Notes under the pieces: generated by a model
The model's input: only the letters and a program-made list of their open reading frames with translations
Told to the model about the DNA's origin: nothing
Database searches by the model: none
DNA from: Clostridiales bacterium
Lineage (GTDB): Bacteria; Bacillota; Clostridia; Christensenellales; CAG-138
NCBI GenBank assembly: GCA_012517905.1
Contig: JAAYUE010000061.1
Location: 1 to 64,000, forward strand
Direction: 5' to 3'
DNA: 64,000 nt
Program-made: the position numbers and the translations under genes
Shown: in pieces, positions 1-9,603 of the stretch
How positions within the stretch are numbered: position 1 is the first letter of the stretch
Layout of the letters: each line of letters starts with the position of its first letter

Positions 1-2616
1 CCGGTCCCCGCGCAGATTCGGCACGCGTAGCGCGTTCATATGCCGCCAGCCGAACGCATCCCCCGTAAACGCGTTTCGATAACTGATCTGAAACGGCTCG
101 CCATCCAGCGCGCAGGCGCGCAGCGCTTTTTCCACAAGCGGGTAGTCATGCGGATGGATGACCGAGTCGAGCAGCGCTTTCCCCTCGACGGTTTCGTGCA
201 TGATCCCCTGCATCAGGAAGCACCCGTCGCTGACAAACAGCGGCTCGATGCGCTCTCCGATCTCCAGCATGATGACGCCGCCGTCGAACTGCCGCATGAG
301 GGAATTCAGTTGCAGCGCGGACCCGCTCTGCCCCGTGCCGCCGTGGGCGCCCTGTCCACCCTCTCCGCTTCGGATGCTGTAGCGATTCTTCCCCGCCTTT
401 TTCGCATCGTAGAGCGCATGGTCCGCCTCGGCGTAAAGCCAGTCATAATCGCAGGCGCTTCGCTTGGCGATGACGACGCCGATGCTGGCGGTGAGCGATA
501 TGGAGCCGCGCTCTTCGACAAAATACGTAAACCGCAGCGTTTCGCAAAGCGCGGCCGCCTTTGCCTCGGCAAACGCCTCGCCCGAGACTTCCGATAAAAA
601 TACGAAAAATTCATCCCCGCCGATGCGGGCGACGACGTCCGTCGACCGAAACGTTTTTCGAATGACCGCGCTCATCTGGCGGAGCGCTTGGTCCCCGTGC
701 TGATGGCCCAGCAGGTCGTTCACCTGCTTGAAGTTGTCCGCGTCTATCATGAACAGCGCGACTGTTTCGCCGCTGCCGAACAGCAGCGCTTCCTCGATGG
801 CTTTGCGCGCCGCGGTGCGGTTGAGCAGCCCGCTGAGCCCGTCGCGCAGCGCAAGGTCGCTGAGCCGGTCCATCTCCTGCGAGATGTTTTCGAAGTCCTT
901 GAGCATGAGAAACGCCTTAACTTCATCGTTCTTAGGCGCGTCGGTCATCTGCACGGTCAAAACGCACTTGCACGGCGCGCCGTCCGCGCGCAGCAGACGC
1001 ACCTCCGCCTCGTCCGTCTGGATTCCGCGCCGATGCAGCCCGATCAGCCGCTGCGGCGAAACGAACGCAAGAAACGCCTCGCGGTCCTCCTGCGCCACGA
1101 TTGCCTCGGAAAACCGGTCGAGCACCTCTTGCGCCGGCTGCCGCCCGCTCTGCCGATCCAGCATCGCAGCGAACTCGCCCTCCACGCGCTCGCACTCCCC
1201 GGTCGATATGTTGATTTCCATCAGCGCGACGCTCAGCCCGACCGAGGCGGCCAAGGCGTTTTGCCAGCGCTTGTATGCGGCGGTCCGCTCATGCTGCGCC
1301 GTGACGTCGCGAATGGTGACGATCGCCTGCGCGCTCCTCCCGCCGCCGTCGCCGATTGCGGCGAATTCAAACCGATACCACCGAAATCGCCCCTTGGTGT
1401 TTTTCATGAGAATCTCCGCGCCGCCGCTTGCGTCGCCCCGTTGAACGGCGCGGTAAATAGCGGTAAAATCTTCGCGGCTTTCTTCCCCGACGAGATCGCT
1501 CAGCATACGGTCCGGATCGATTTTTTCAAACCCGTTTGGCAGCGCGAAGTGTTCGATCGCGCCCGAGCTGGAGAGGATTCTGCCGCTGCCGATATCATAG
1601 CGCACAATCAGCATGCCGCCCTGCTGCGCGGCGATGCGATAGTCCTCCTCCGCAGACAGCAGCCGCTCCCGCTCGCGATGCGAACGCCGGATCGCACGGC
1701 TGTACAGCCCGGCAAGAAACAACGCCGTCAGAATTGCGCAAGCCGTCGCAATGCCGATGACGAGGTTGCCGAGCGAGCGTTGCTCGCTCACCATGCGCTC
1801 CACGAGGCTCGACGGAACGGACTGCGCGACGGTCCACCCGCCGTAACCCGCAGGAACATATGCGACATACCAGCGCTGTGCGCCGATCGCAACCTCGGCA
1901 ACCCCTTCCGTGCCGGACCGTATTTCGCGGATCATCCGCTCGGCGTCCTGCGCGCCCGAGTCCGCCAGAATGGAAAACAGGTTGTCCTCGTCCGTCGTTT
2001 CAAACATCGCGCCGCCGGACAGGATTGTCCCGTCCGCATCACAAACAAACGTTTCGCCGCCGCCGTAAGCGTTTGCCTCAAACAGTTCGCGCAGAATCTG
2101 CTCGTCCAGCACGCCGATCGCCGCGCCGTCGATGCGTTCGTCCGTCGCAATCGGAACGGCGAATACGACCGCCGCGCCCATGCCGCCAAAGCGCGTGCCA
2201 TCGACGAATTCGACGGCCCGCTCGCCCGTCTGTGTCCGCTGATAATAGGTCTGGTCGCTCAATAAAACGGTCCGGCCCTCGCCGAAAACGCCGATTCCGT
2301 AACGATCCGCGACGACCAGCGTGCGAAAGTCCGACGCGGCCGACGCGGATTCCGTCACCTGAAGCGCTTGATCCGCGGCAAGGTCCTCCTGCTCGCCCAA
2401 CGATGCGGCGAGCAGGGAAAGCAGCGCGAATTCCCCTTCCAGCTTGACGGAAAGCATCTGTTCCTGTTCGTTTGCGGACGCAAGCAGCAGTTCCCCGGTC
2501 AGCCGCTCGGCCCGTTGATTCGCCTGCGCGGAATACAGCGCCAGCGCCGCAACCAGTATGGCGACGAGAAACAGGGGGACGATGAGCATACGAAGCCTGC
2601 GCAGGCGTTTCTTCAT
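1..2616 (-). CDS. Membrane-bound sensor diguanylate cyclase (Cache-like/PAS/GGDEF), 3' end outside window
   Basis: Probable diguanylate cyclase making cyclic di-GMP from two GTP at the membrane; 872 codons are visible and the C-terminus is cut by the window edge. From the ATG at 2616: a membrane helix at about residues 10-28, an extracytoplasmic Cache-like sensor region (about 30-280), a second helix at 284-305, PAS-like regions (about 320-560), then a GGDEF domain with the intact signature RIGGDEFF (GGDEF at 666-670), so it should be catalytic. Another 150 or so residues after GGDEF look like a further PAS domain, so an extra output domain may lie beyond the edge. AGGGAGA just upstream supports this ATG. 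The Cache and PAS assignments are by overall pattern and are less sure than GGDEF. Confidence 0.9.
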   Translation of the reverse strand, partial: MKKRLRRLRMLIVPLFLVAILVAALALYSAQANQRAERLTGELLLASANEQEQMLSVKLEGEFALLSLLAASLGEQEDLAADQALQVTESASAASDFRTLVVADRYGIGVFGEGRTVLLSDQTYYQRTQTGERAVEFVDGTRFGGMGAAVVFAVPIATDERIDGAAIGVLDEQILRELFEANAYGGGETFVCDADGTILSGGAMFETTDEDNLFSILADSGAQDAERMIREIRSGTEGVAEVAIGAQRWYVAYVPAGYGGWTVAQSVPSSLVERMVSEQRSLGNLVIGIATACAILTALFLAGLYSRAIRRSHRERERLLSAEEDYRIAAQQGGMLIVRYDIGSGRILSSSGAIEHFALPNGFEKIDPDRMLSDLVGEESREDFTAIYRAVQRGDASGGAEILMKNTKGRFRWYRFEFAAIGDGGGRSAQAIVTIRDVTAQHERTAAYKRWQNALAASVGLSVALMEINISTGECERVEGEFAAMLDRQSGRQPAQEVLDRFSEAIVAQEDREAFLAFVSPQRLIGLHRRGIQTDEAEVRLLRADGAPCKCVLTVQMTDAPKNDEVKAFLMLKDFENISQEMDRLSDLALRDGLSGLLNRTAARKAIEEALLFGSGETVALFMIDADNFKQVNDLLGHQHGDQALRQMSAVIRKTFRSTDVVARIGGDEFFVFLSEVSGEAFAEAKAAALCETLRFTYFVEERGSISLTASIGVVIAKRSACDYDWLYAEADHALYDAKKAGKNRYSIRSGEGGQGAHGGTGQSGSALQLNSLMRQFDGGVIMLEIGERIEPLFVSDGCFLMQGIMHETVEGKALLDSVIHPHDYPLVEKALRACALDGEPFQISYRNAFTGDAFGWRHMNALRVPNLRGDR

Positions 2617-2953
2617 ACGTCGTCTCCCTTCCGTTCATACTGATGTGCCCAGTTTGCCCAACGACAGCGGAACAATCGCCCGATGTGTTTCCCGCGCAGA
2701 ATGGAACGGAAAAACAATCCCTACCGCGCGTATGACATTTGTTGCCTTTTGTTATCCCGTTGCACCATATATTTTACGCCATCTAATAGTATGCGACATG
2801 GTTTTATTCGATTGTTGTTTTGGTGACGATTTCGATCTATTTTGTTTCATTATACCCGCTTGCGGCGTAACAATCAATTGTCCTCCGTTCGATCGCAGCG
2901 CCGGAGCGCTTTTCTTTCTCCCGGCAGGATCGTCAGAGAGGGTGTTTTTACGC
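2617..2953. other. Intergenic region upstream of the GGDEF gene
   Basis: About 340 bases with no convincing gene. Positions 2740-2880 are clearly more AT-rich than the surroundings and are the likely promoter region of the GGDEF gene on the minus strand. A TAAAAT/TATATG stretch near 2765-2780 (minus) could be a -10, but no good -35 pairs with it. I see no cyclic di-GMP riboswitch. Open frames of 60-170 codons here have no start signals and no recognisable product. Confidence 0.4.
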
Positions 2954-2979
2954 AAAAGCGCCGCTTTCGCGGCGCTTTT
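2954..2979 (-). terminator. Hairpin terminator after the SGNH gene
   Basis: Perfect inverted repeat AAAAGCGCCGC / GCGGCGCTTTT (2954-2964 and 2969-2979) with a 4-base TTTC/GAAA loop, 19 bases after the SGNH hydrolase stop. The A/T tails on both sides make it usable from either strand. It marks the 3' end of the five-gene operon that starts at 10467. Confidence 0.8.
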
Positions 2980-2997
2980 AATGTCGGACAGCTTGTT

Positions 2998-3792
2998 TTA
3001 TCGTTCGAGATATTCGCTTAGATACGCCTCGAATTTCGGCGTCCACCAGATCCGGTATCCTGCGCGCGTGGGATGAATCCCGTTTGCCATATACAGTGCA
3101 TACTCCTCCGCCGACACCGCGTTCATATCCGCGTCGTTCCACAGATCAAGTACGCCGATGTCCCATTTTTGCTGAATCTCCAGCAGCAGATCGACCATGT
3201 CCCCATACGCTTCGCTGTCGTACCGCGTGCCGGTATAAAACACCACCGGACAGTTCCAGGTCTGCCGCGCATAACAAATGATGTATTCAATTGCGCCCGC
3301 GACGGTTGCGGTGTCGAAGTCCGTCAGTTCCTTCCCCTGCGAAACGCGCCCCAGCGGCGCGCCGATGGTCGCGTCGTTGGTCGAAAGCTGGCAGACGAAC
3401 GCGTCCGCATAAATCGAAGGATCGATCGTCTTCATCCGTTCGATGTAGTTCTTCCCTTTCGTCGTGATCAGCGTCGTGCCGGAGACCGCCTCCTTGATCG
3501 GCTTCACCCCGTCGATCGCCGCGAGATAATCGACAAACGATTCCCCGCGCGCGTTCATGCCGTCGGTCACGGAACTCCCGAGGAAGATGATGGTCTTGCC
3601 GGAGAGCGGCCCGTCGGTCTGTGCCGAAGGCTGAACGGACGAAACGGCGTACGCCGCGGCATTTCCCGGTAGAAAGTATCCGAGCTGGACGATCACCAAC
3701 GCACCAAAGGCAAGCAGCAGCGCGCCGAGTATGATCGCGGCGATCACCAGCGCTTTCTTCCAGCCGCGTTTCTTCGTTTGCTTTTTCATCAT
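2998..3792 (-). CDS. Membrane-anchored SGNH/GDSL-type hydrolase
   Basis: Probable esterase or O-acyl/acetyl-hydrolase acting outside the membrane. Of 264 residues, the N-terminus is basic followed by a helix (about 13-37) that acts as anchor or uncleaved signal. The SGNH blocks follow: GSSVTDG (72-78, Ser74 the expected nucleophile), a Gly-containing second block (SGTT), STND as third block, and a C-terminal GIHPTRAGY with the catalytic His. The start ATGATG overlaps the stop of the GtrA-like gene (3789-3792), so translation is probably coupled; it is the last gene of the operon. Substrate unknown; the neighbouring glycosidases and GtrA-like gene suggest a decorated envelope polysaccharide. 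Confidence 0.82.
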   Translation of the reverse strand: MMKKQTKKRGWKKALVIAAIILGALLLAFGALVIVQLGYFLPGNAAAYAVSSVQPSAQTDGPLSGKTIIFLGSSVTDGMNARGESFVDYLAAIDGVKPIKEAVSGTTLITTKGKNYIERMKTIDPSIYADAFVCQLSTNDATIGAPLGRVSQGKELTDFDTATVAGAIEYIICYARQTWNCPVVFYTGTRYDSEAYGDMVDLLLEIQQKWDIGVLDLWNDADMNAVSAEEYALYMANGIHPTRAGYRIWWTPKFEAYLSEYLER

Positions 3793-4385
3793 TCTCCCTC
3801 TTCCTTTTCGGTAAAATCGCCATCGCTTTCCGGAAGTTCATCGAAAGATCGGTCGGGCTTTTGCTGCGCAGCTCCAGCCTGCGTGTTTCGCATGATCACG
3901 TATTTGTTCATCGGAAACTGGATCAGCATGGACACCGTCATGTTGACAAGCTTCATGGCGAGGTCGCCCAGCGTCGCGCCGATCAGCAGAACGATGGGCG
4001 CGCGCAGCAGAGTCGGCAGATACAGCTGCAGAAAATATACGCCGATCACCATCGCGGCGTACATCGCGGCGCTTGTCCCCACGCGGTTGTTTGCCCGAAA
4101 TGTCGTCTTTCGCTGCAGAAAAAAATTGAACGTCTGCGAGATGGCAAACGACGCGGCAAACGCGCCGAACGCAGTCAGCCCGCCGCTCTGCGCCGAATAT
4201 TGAAACGGGCCCCAGAAAAACGCCCGTTCCCGATATGGCGCGAACAGCCAGAAGTTAAAGAGCGCAAACGTGCCGAGATCGACCAGCGTGGTCACGCCGC
4301 TCATCAGCATAAACATGACAAACTGCCACAAGCCCGCGTGCGCTGCTTTCCAGCTGGAAAACCGGTTGCTCTGTTCAGTCTTCAC
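3789..4385 (-). CDS. GtrA-like (DPMS/flippase family) membrane protein
   Basis: A 198-residue membrane protein with four predicted helices (about 20-44, 68-90, 105-125, 133-155). Members of the GtrA family are thought to move or help use undecaprenyl-phosphate-linked sugars for cell-surface polysaccharide decoration. The diagnostic stretch between helices 2 and 3, NFFLQRKTTF, matches the family pattern N-x-x-x-x-R-x-x-x-F. The C-terminus (about 165-198) is a charged, acidic cytoplasmic tail. It overlaps the upstream GH3 gene by 11 bases and the downstream SGNH gene by 4, so the three are one transcript. Family membership is firm; the sugar carried is unknown. Confidence 0.85.
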   Translation of the reverse strand: MKTEQSNRFSSWKAAHAGLWQFVMFMLMSGVTTLVDLGTFALFNFWLFAPYRERAFFWGPFQYSAQSGGLTAFGAFAASFAISQTFNFFLQRKTTFRANNRVGTSAAMYAAMVIGVYFLQLYLPTLLRAPIVLLIGATLGDLAMKLVNMTVSMLIQFPMNKYVIMRNTQAGAAQQKPDRSFDELPESDGDFTEKEEGE

Positions 4386-6804
4386 GGCGTGCCTTCCTTT
4401 CCGCGCGGCGTTTCGCGCTCAGCGCGCACAGCGTCTGCCAGAGCCCCGGCCAGAAGCGACCGTTGACCATGACGAGGATGCCGTCTATCATTGCCAGATC
4501 CACCTTGCCGCCGGACATGCGCGCCATCGAGCGAAACGGCAGATGCATGGCAAACATCACGTTGTTGGCCGCAATCGGCCTGCCGAGCAGGAAGCACACC
4601 CCCCGCGCGGCGCGCACAAGACGGTATAAAAACCGCGCGAGCCCCTTCCTGTTTCGTCCCTGCCATATCGTATCGAGGTACCCCAGCGGCTGTTCCGGGT
4701 CGTATCGATCCGGCGGCAGCTCCCGCCCGAGCAGCGCGGAAAACTCCGCGCCGGACACGTTCGCAACGTCTCCGCTGAAATAATGCGGCAGCATTTTCGG
4801 GTCGTACGGCGCCGGCGCAGCCACGCCCGCACGATCGACCGTCGTTCTCAGGCGGATATCCCGCGACGATGCGCCGACGCGGATTTCATACGTCCCCGGC
4901 TCCTCCGTCCACGCGCCAAGCGCGGTGTTGTAGTAAGAAAACGCATGCCCGTCGAGCCGGACGCAAACCTGCCGTTCCTCTCCGGGCGCCAGCGTAACGC
5001 GCGCAAACCCTTTGAGCTCCTGCTTCGCGCGAAACACCGCGCGCTCCATTTTCGAAACATATACCTGCGCAATCTCCGCGCCCGCGCGATCTCCCGTGTT
5101 GCGCACAGAAAAGCGCACCTCGTCCCCGTCCACATTGAGGTTGCCGTATGCAAACGTCGTATAGGTCAGCCCGAACCCGAACGGCCACGCGACGGGACGG
5201 TTTGCCGTGTCAAAATACCGATATCCGACAAAGATGCTTTCGCGGTGCTCCGCCGTTTTCTCTCCGCCGGGATACCGGTCCGCGGACGGCACGTCCGCAT
5301 ACGAAAGCGGATATGTCTCTGCGAGCTTGCCGCAAGGCGCGGCCTTTCCCGTGATGAGATCGGCCACCGCGCCGCCGCCCTCCTGTCCGCCGAGATATCC
5401 GAGCAGGACCGCGTCCGCATCCGCCGCCCAGCCGGTTTCTACCGGCGCGCCGTTTGCGAGCACAACGACGACCCGCCCGCATGCGGCGCGAATCGCGCGA
5501 AGCAACGCAATCTGGTTTTCAGGCAGGCGCAGATGCGTCCGGTCCACGCCCTCCGCCTCGCTGCCTTCGTCCAGCCCGAGGAACACCAGCGCGACGTCCG
5601 CTCGATGCGCAAGCGCGACCGCGCGGCGCAGCTTGCCCGCATCCGTGCCACCAAAGCGACGAAACCCCGGCTCAAAGCCGACAAGATCGAGATCGGTCTG
5701 TTTCAGCGCGTCCAGCGCGCTGTCCAGCCGCGTCGGAACGATCAGCGAACTGCCCGCGCCCTGATAGCGCGGGCGCGCCGCAAAATCGCCGATCACGGCG
5801 ACGCGCGCGTGCCCGGTCAGCGGCAGCAGGCCGCCTTCGTTTTTAACGAGCACGGCGGAACGGCGCGCGGCTTCCCGCGCCGCCTCCCGATGGTTCTCCA
5901 TCATCCCCGCTTCGGCAGGACGCGCTTCCCGTCTGGTCTCAAAGACCAGACGCAGCAGCTGGTCCACGCGCTCGTTCAGCAGCAATTCATCCAGCGCGCC
6001 GCTTTGCACGGCGGCGACGACCTCCCGGTCGGTCATGCCCGCGCTCGCCGGCATTTCAAGCTGGTTTCCGGCGATCAGTCCCGCGACGCGGTCGTTCTCG
6101 CCGCCCCAGTCGGTCACCACCACGCCGTCGAACCCCCACTCGCCATACAAAACGTCCTGCAAGAGATGCGTGTTTTCATTGGCGTATGTGCCGTTGACGC
6201 GGTTGTATGCGCTCATGACGGTCCGAGGGTTCCCTTCCGTCACCACATATCGAAAGCCTTCGAGATACAGCTCGCGCAGCGCGCGCTCGTCCACCACCTC
6301 GTCGATCACCATGCGGCGCGTCTCCTGGCTGTTGACCGCAAAATGCTTGGGACAGGCGGAGACGCCCTGCGACTGGATGCCGCGCACCATCGCCGCGGCA
6401 AGTTTGCCGGCCAGATACGGGTCCTCGGAGAAATATTCGAAGTTCCGCCCGCAGAGCGGATTTCTTTTGACGTTCAGACCCGGACCGAGCAGAACGCTCA
6501 CGCCCTCCGCCGCCGCTTCCTCTCCAAGGCACGCGCCGACGCGCTCCAGCAGCTCCGTATCCCAGCTGTTCGCCAGCGCGGACGCGGTTGGAAAGCAGGT
6601 GGCCGGAATGCTCTTGTTCAGCCCGAGATGGTCCGCCTTGCCGCCCTGCTTGCGCAGGCCGTGCGGGCCGTCCGTGAGCATGATGGAGGGAATACCAAGC
6701 CGGTTTACCGGCTTGGTATTCCAGAAATTCTGACCGGAGAGCAGGGAGGCTTTCTCCTCCAGCGTCATGCGACCGATCAGCTCGGCATATCGTAATTGCT
6801 TCAT
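4375..6804 (-). CDS. Glycoside hydrolase family 3 beta-glycosidase (cytoplasmic)
   Basis: Retaining beta-glycosidase, most likely beta-glucosidase-like, releasing sugars from the non-reducing end. Of 809 residues the order is the usual GH3 N-terminal barrel (1-300) with KHFAVNSQE (153-161) and the nucleophile motif VVVTDWGG (Asp232), then the GH3 C-terminal sandwich (about 310-530) and a fibronectin-III-like domain (about 570-640). About 120 C-terminal residues follow that are not part of the standard fold and end in a basic tail. No signal peptide, so it should act inside the cell, unlike the second GH3 enzyme just upstream. The Shine-Dalgarno is weak. It overlaps the GtrA-like gene by 11 bases. 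Substrate specificity cannot be read from sequence. Confidence 0.92.
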   Translation of the reverse strand: MKQLRYAELIGRMTLEEKASLLSGQNFWNTKPVNRLGIPSIMLTDGPHGLRKQGGKADHLGLNKSIPATCFPTASALANSWDTELLERVGACLGEEAAAEGVSVLLGPGLNVKRNPLCGRNFEYFSEDPYLAGKLAAAMVRGIQSQGVSACPKHFAVNSQETRRMVIDEVVDERALRELYLEGFRYVVTEGNPRTVMSAYNRVNGTYANENTHLLQDVLYGEWGFDGVVVTDWGGENDRVAGLIAGNQLEMPASAGMTDREVVAAVQSGALDELLLNERVDQLLRLVFETRREARPAEAGMMENHREAAREAARRSAVLVKNEGGLLPLTGHARVAVIGDFAARPRYQGAGSSLIVPTRLDSALDALKQTDLDLVGFEPGFRRFGGTDAGKLRRAVALAHRADVALVFLGLDEGSEAEGVDRTHLRLPENQIALLRAIRAACGRVVVVLANGAPVETGWAADADAVLLGYLGGQEGGGAVADLITGKAAPCGKLAETYPLSYADVPSADRYPGGEKTAEHRESIFVGYRYFDTANRPVAWPFGFGLTYTTFAYGNLNVDGDEVRFSVRNTGDRAGAEIAQVYVSKMERAVFRAKQELKGFARVTLAPGEERQVCVRLDGHAFSYYNTALGAWTEEPGTYEIRVGASSRDIRLRTTVDRAGVAAPAPYDPKMLPHYFSGDVANVSGAEFSALLGRELPPDRYDPEQPLGYLDTIWQGRNRKGLARFLYRLVRAARGVCFLLGRPIAANNVMFAMHLPFRSMARMSGGKVDLAMIDGILVMVNGRFWPGLWQTLCALSAKRRAERKARRED

Positions 6805-6826
6805 TTCGTTTCAACCGGCGGCGCGC

Positions 6827-9568
6827 TCAGAAGAGGTCCGTGTCGTTTACGAGCGCATAGCAGAAATTGTGCATTCGATCGCGCAGGCTCTTCGTTACGC
6901 CGACGGGGTCTTTTAAGTAGAGTTCGTCCAGGTAGCGGCGGTTGTTCGTCGGCATTGTGGCAAGCATGAGGTCGTTGCCGTTGTGCAGCGCGAGGTTTGC
7001 GTCCATAAACTTGCCGAGCACCGCGTCCGTCGTCACAAATCCGGTAAAGCCCCATTCCCCGCGCAGCACCTGTTCCAGCAATTCAGGATTTCCGCCGCAC
7101 CACTTGTAGCCGATGTGCACAAAGCTCGACATCGCGCCGTTGACGTGCCCTTCCTTGACCGTGATTTCAAACGGCCGCAGATACAGCTCGCGGATGGCCT
7201 GCTCGTTCGCCCAGACATAGATGCCGGAGCGCGCGTTGGTCTCCTGGTCGTTGAGCACAAAGTGCTTCATGGTCACGAGGATGTTCTTGCTCTGCGCGCC
7301 ACGCACCATCGCCGCGGCGATCTTGCCGGAAAGCAGCGGGTCTTCGGAAAAGTATTCGAAGTTGCGGCCGCCCTGCGGCGTGCGGTGCAGGTTCATGCCC
7401 GGCGCATACCAGCCGGTGACCCCGTATGCGTTCGCCTCCGTGCCGATCGCCTCGCCGAAACGATAGATCAATTCGTCGTTCCAGGTGGACGCAACGACGA
7501 CCTCGGTCGGATACGACATAGCGGTCACCTTGCTGAAGAGCGAATTGATGCCTGCCGGTCCGTCCAGCAGGACCGCCTGCGGAATGCCGAGGCGTTCGAC
7601 GGGCACCGTCCGGTAGGCGGCGTTGACAAAGACTTCCTTCATCTCGTCCACGGTGAACTGGTCGAGGAACGCCTGCCACTTTTCATCGCCATAATCCAGT
7701 CCCTTAAGGTTGGCCAGCAGAATGTCGTTCTCCGCGCCCGTGGCCGGCATGGCGGAGGTGTCCGCGGCGGGCGCCTGCGAAGCGGCGCCGGAGAGCACCG
7801 CCTGCGAAGCGGTGTGGCTCAGCGCGTCGTTGTTCGGGAAGGTTCCTGCCCAGTCGCTCCGCGTCAGATATGTCAGACCGTCGTCGCCATACGAAAAGAG
7901 GTTCCTCAGCTCGACGCCGGTGACTTCGTCCGTTTTGTAGACGATGGTTTCGGGCACGGTGAGCGGATGCACATCCACGATTTCGTGCACGTTGCGCCCG
8001 ACCTTGACGACATAGTCTCCCGCCTCGAGCACATACGCCTGCTCGTGAACCATATCATAGGAAGAGATGTCCCGAAGCGGGAAGCTGACGGTCACGGTCT
8101 GGCTCTCACCCGGGGCCAGCAGATCCGTCTTGGCAAAGCCCGCGAGCTCGATCGCCGCCTTTTCCACGCCGCCGGGCGTGTAAGGCGCGGAGAAATACAC
8201 CTGAACGACGTCTTTGCCCGCAACGTCGCCAGTGTTGGTCACCGCAACGTCGATGCTGACGGTGGTGTCGTCGTAGGAAAAGTCCGTCGTTTTCCAATCG
8301 AAGGTCGTATAGCTCAACCCATAGCCAAACGGGAACTGCACGGCGGCGGCATACCCCTCCGCGTCGCCCAGATAGCGGGTCTCGTAATAGCGGTATCCGA
8401 CATAGATTCCTTCGTTGTAGTTGATGAAGGACATGCCGTCGATGTTATCGTATTGATAGTCGCCAAAGTTCACGCTTGCCGGACTGCTGCCCGCGTCGTA
8501 GGCGTAGGTATCCGTCAGCCGTCCGGACGGATTGACCTTGCCCGCAAGGATGTTGCCGAGGGAGCTACAGCCAAAGGGACCGGGCGTGCCGATCCACAGC
8601 GCCGTCTTGATGGACGGATACGCATCGAGGAACCCGAGCTCCATGGCGTTGCCCGCGTTGACGATCACGATCACGTTGTCAAAGCTCGCGCAGACCTTGT
8701 CGAAGAGATCCACGCGGTTTTTCGTCAGCCCGAGGGCGGCCAGCGTGAAATCCGAAGCCTCCACGCCGTCGCTGCCGATGACCACGATCGCCGTGTCCGA
8801 GTAATCCTTCGCCTGCGCGATCACGTCGTTTGTCAGATAGTCGACGGGCGGCTCGTCCGTCGCCTCGCCGATGAGCAAAGCCGCGATCACGCTGATCAGC
8901 CCGTTAGAGCTGCCCCGCTGCGAAATGTCCTTCTGCGAGCGGTAGAATCCATCCAGCGTTTCGTTATACGAAATCCCCGCGTTTGCCAGCCCGGTGAAGA
9001 GATCCACCGCGCTCGAAGCATCCCCGCCGCCGGAACCGCTGCCGCCGTAGCGAATGTTGTACGCGGCGTAGCCGAACACATTCACCTTTCCGTTCGTCAG
9101 GGGCAGCAGGTCGTCCGCGTTTTTCAGCAGAACGATGCCTTCGTCCGAAATCTCCTCCGCAACGACCGCGCCGTTTGCGCGCGCGGCCTCTCCCGCCGGC
9201 GTATCGGAGATGATCTTCAGGCTCATCAGGCTCATAAAATCCCCGACATACGGCGCGGCGCTGTAAATGCCGAACGCCAGCAGGCAGAGCACAACCGCCC
9301 AGATGGCGATGCGGCGGGGCCGTTTCCAGATGCGCCTAAAGAGCCTGTCGTGCCGCTTTGCGGCGCGCTTCTCCGGCCTCGCCATCGTGCGCAGAGCCTG
9401 TTTACGCGTCTTTTTCGCTTCTTTTTTTGCCGCTTTGTCCGCCGCCTTTGCCGCGGCGCGCTCGCTGCGCGGCAGCGCGCGGATCGCCTTGCGGCGTTCT
9501 TTTCTGCGCGTACGCTCCGCCCTGACTTCGGCAACGACACTTTTTCTGAATTCCTTTGCGGTAGCCAT
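6827..9568 (-). CDS. Membrane-anchored GH3 glycosidase with reversed domain order
   Basis: A 913-residue GH3 enzyme whose domains are circularly permuted. The N-terminal 85 residues are very rich in Lys, Arg and Ala (probably helical, cytoplasmic), followed by one membrane helix (about 87-104). Outside the membrane come the GH3 C-terminal sandwich domain (about 135-400, starting EGIVLLKN), the fibronectin-III-like domain (about 430-520), a linker, and only then the GH3 barrel (about 640-913) with GGRNFEYFSEDP, TMKHFVLNDQE and nucleophile motif TTDA (Asp848). This order is known from some rumen and gut Firmicutes beta-glucosidases; the membrane anchor places the catalysis outside. AGGAAGG precedes the ATG. 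Second gene of the operon, 35 bases after the PAP2 gene. Confidence 0.9.
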   Translation of the reverse strand: MATAKEFRKSVVAEVRAERTRRKERRKAIRALPRSERAAAKAADKAAKKEAKKTRKQALRTMARPEKRAAKRHDRLFRRIWKRPRRIAIWAVVLCLLAFGIYSAAPYVGDFMSLMSLKIISDTPAGEAARANGAVVAEEISDEGIVLLKNADDLLPLTNGKVNVFGYAAYNIRYGGSGSGGGDASSAVDLFTGLANAGISYNETLDGFYRSQKDISQRGSSNGLISVIAALLIGEATDEPPVDYLTNDVIAQAKDYSDTAIVVIGSDGVEASDFTLAALGLTKNRVDLFDKVCASFDNVIVIVNAGNAMELGFLDAYPSIKTALWIGTPGPFGCSSLGNILAGKVNPSGRLTDTYAYDAGSSPASVNFGDYQYDNIDGMSFINYNEGIYVGYRYYETRYLGDAEGYAAAVQFPFGYGLSYTTFDWKTTDFSYDDTTVSIDVAVTNTGDVAGKDVVQVYFSAPYTPGGVEKAAIELAGFAKTDLLAPGESQTVTVSFPLRDISSYDMVHEQAYVLEAGDYVVKVGRNVHEIVDVHPLTVPETIVYKTDEVTGVELRNLFSYGDDGLTYLTRSDWAGTFPNNDALSHTASQAVLSGAASQAPAADTSAMPATGAENDILLANLKGLDYGDEKWQAFLDQFTVDEMKEVFVNAAYRTVPVERLGIPQAVLLDGPAGINSLFSKVTAMSYPTEVVVASTWNDELIYRFGEAIGTEANAYGVTGWYAPGMNLHRTPQGGRNFEYFSEDPLLSGKIAAAMVRGAQSKNILVTMKHFVLNDQETNARSGIYVWANEQAIRELYLRPFEITVKEGHVNGAMSSFVHIGYKWCGGNPELLEQVLRGEWGFTGFVTTDAVLGKFMDANLALHNGNDLMLATMPTNNRRYLDELYLKDPVGVTKSLRDRMHNFCYALVNDTDLF

Positions 9569-9603
9569 AATTCCTTCCTCTTTCTTTGACCTGTTTTTTT
9601 GCG

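Noticed and set aside
688..2265. Long plus-strand open frame of 525 codons opposite the GGDEF gene
   Set aside because: The minus strand encodes a coherent sensor-GGDEF protein over the same bases; the plus-strand translation is Arg/Ala/Pro-rich shadow sequence, common in GC-rich DNA.
4783..6795. Plus-strand open frame of 670 codons
   Set aside because: Antisense to the GH3 gene at 4375-6804, whose motifs are all present; no start signal or family pattern on the plus strand.
6983..9589. Plus-strand open frame of 868 codons
   Set aside because: Antisense to the permuted GH3 gene; composition typical of a shadow frame.
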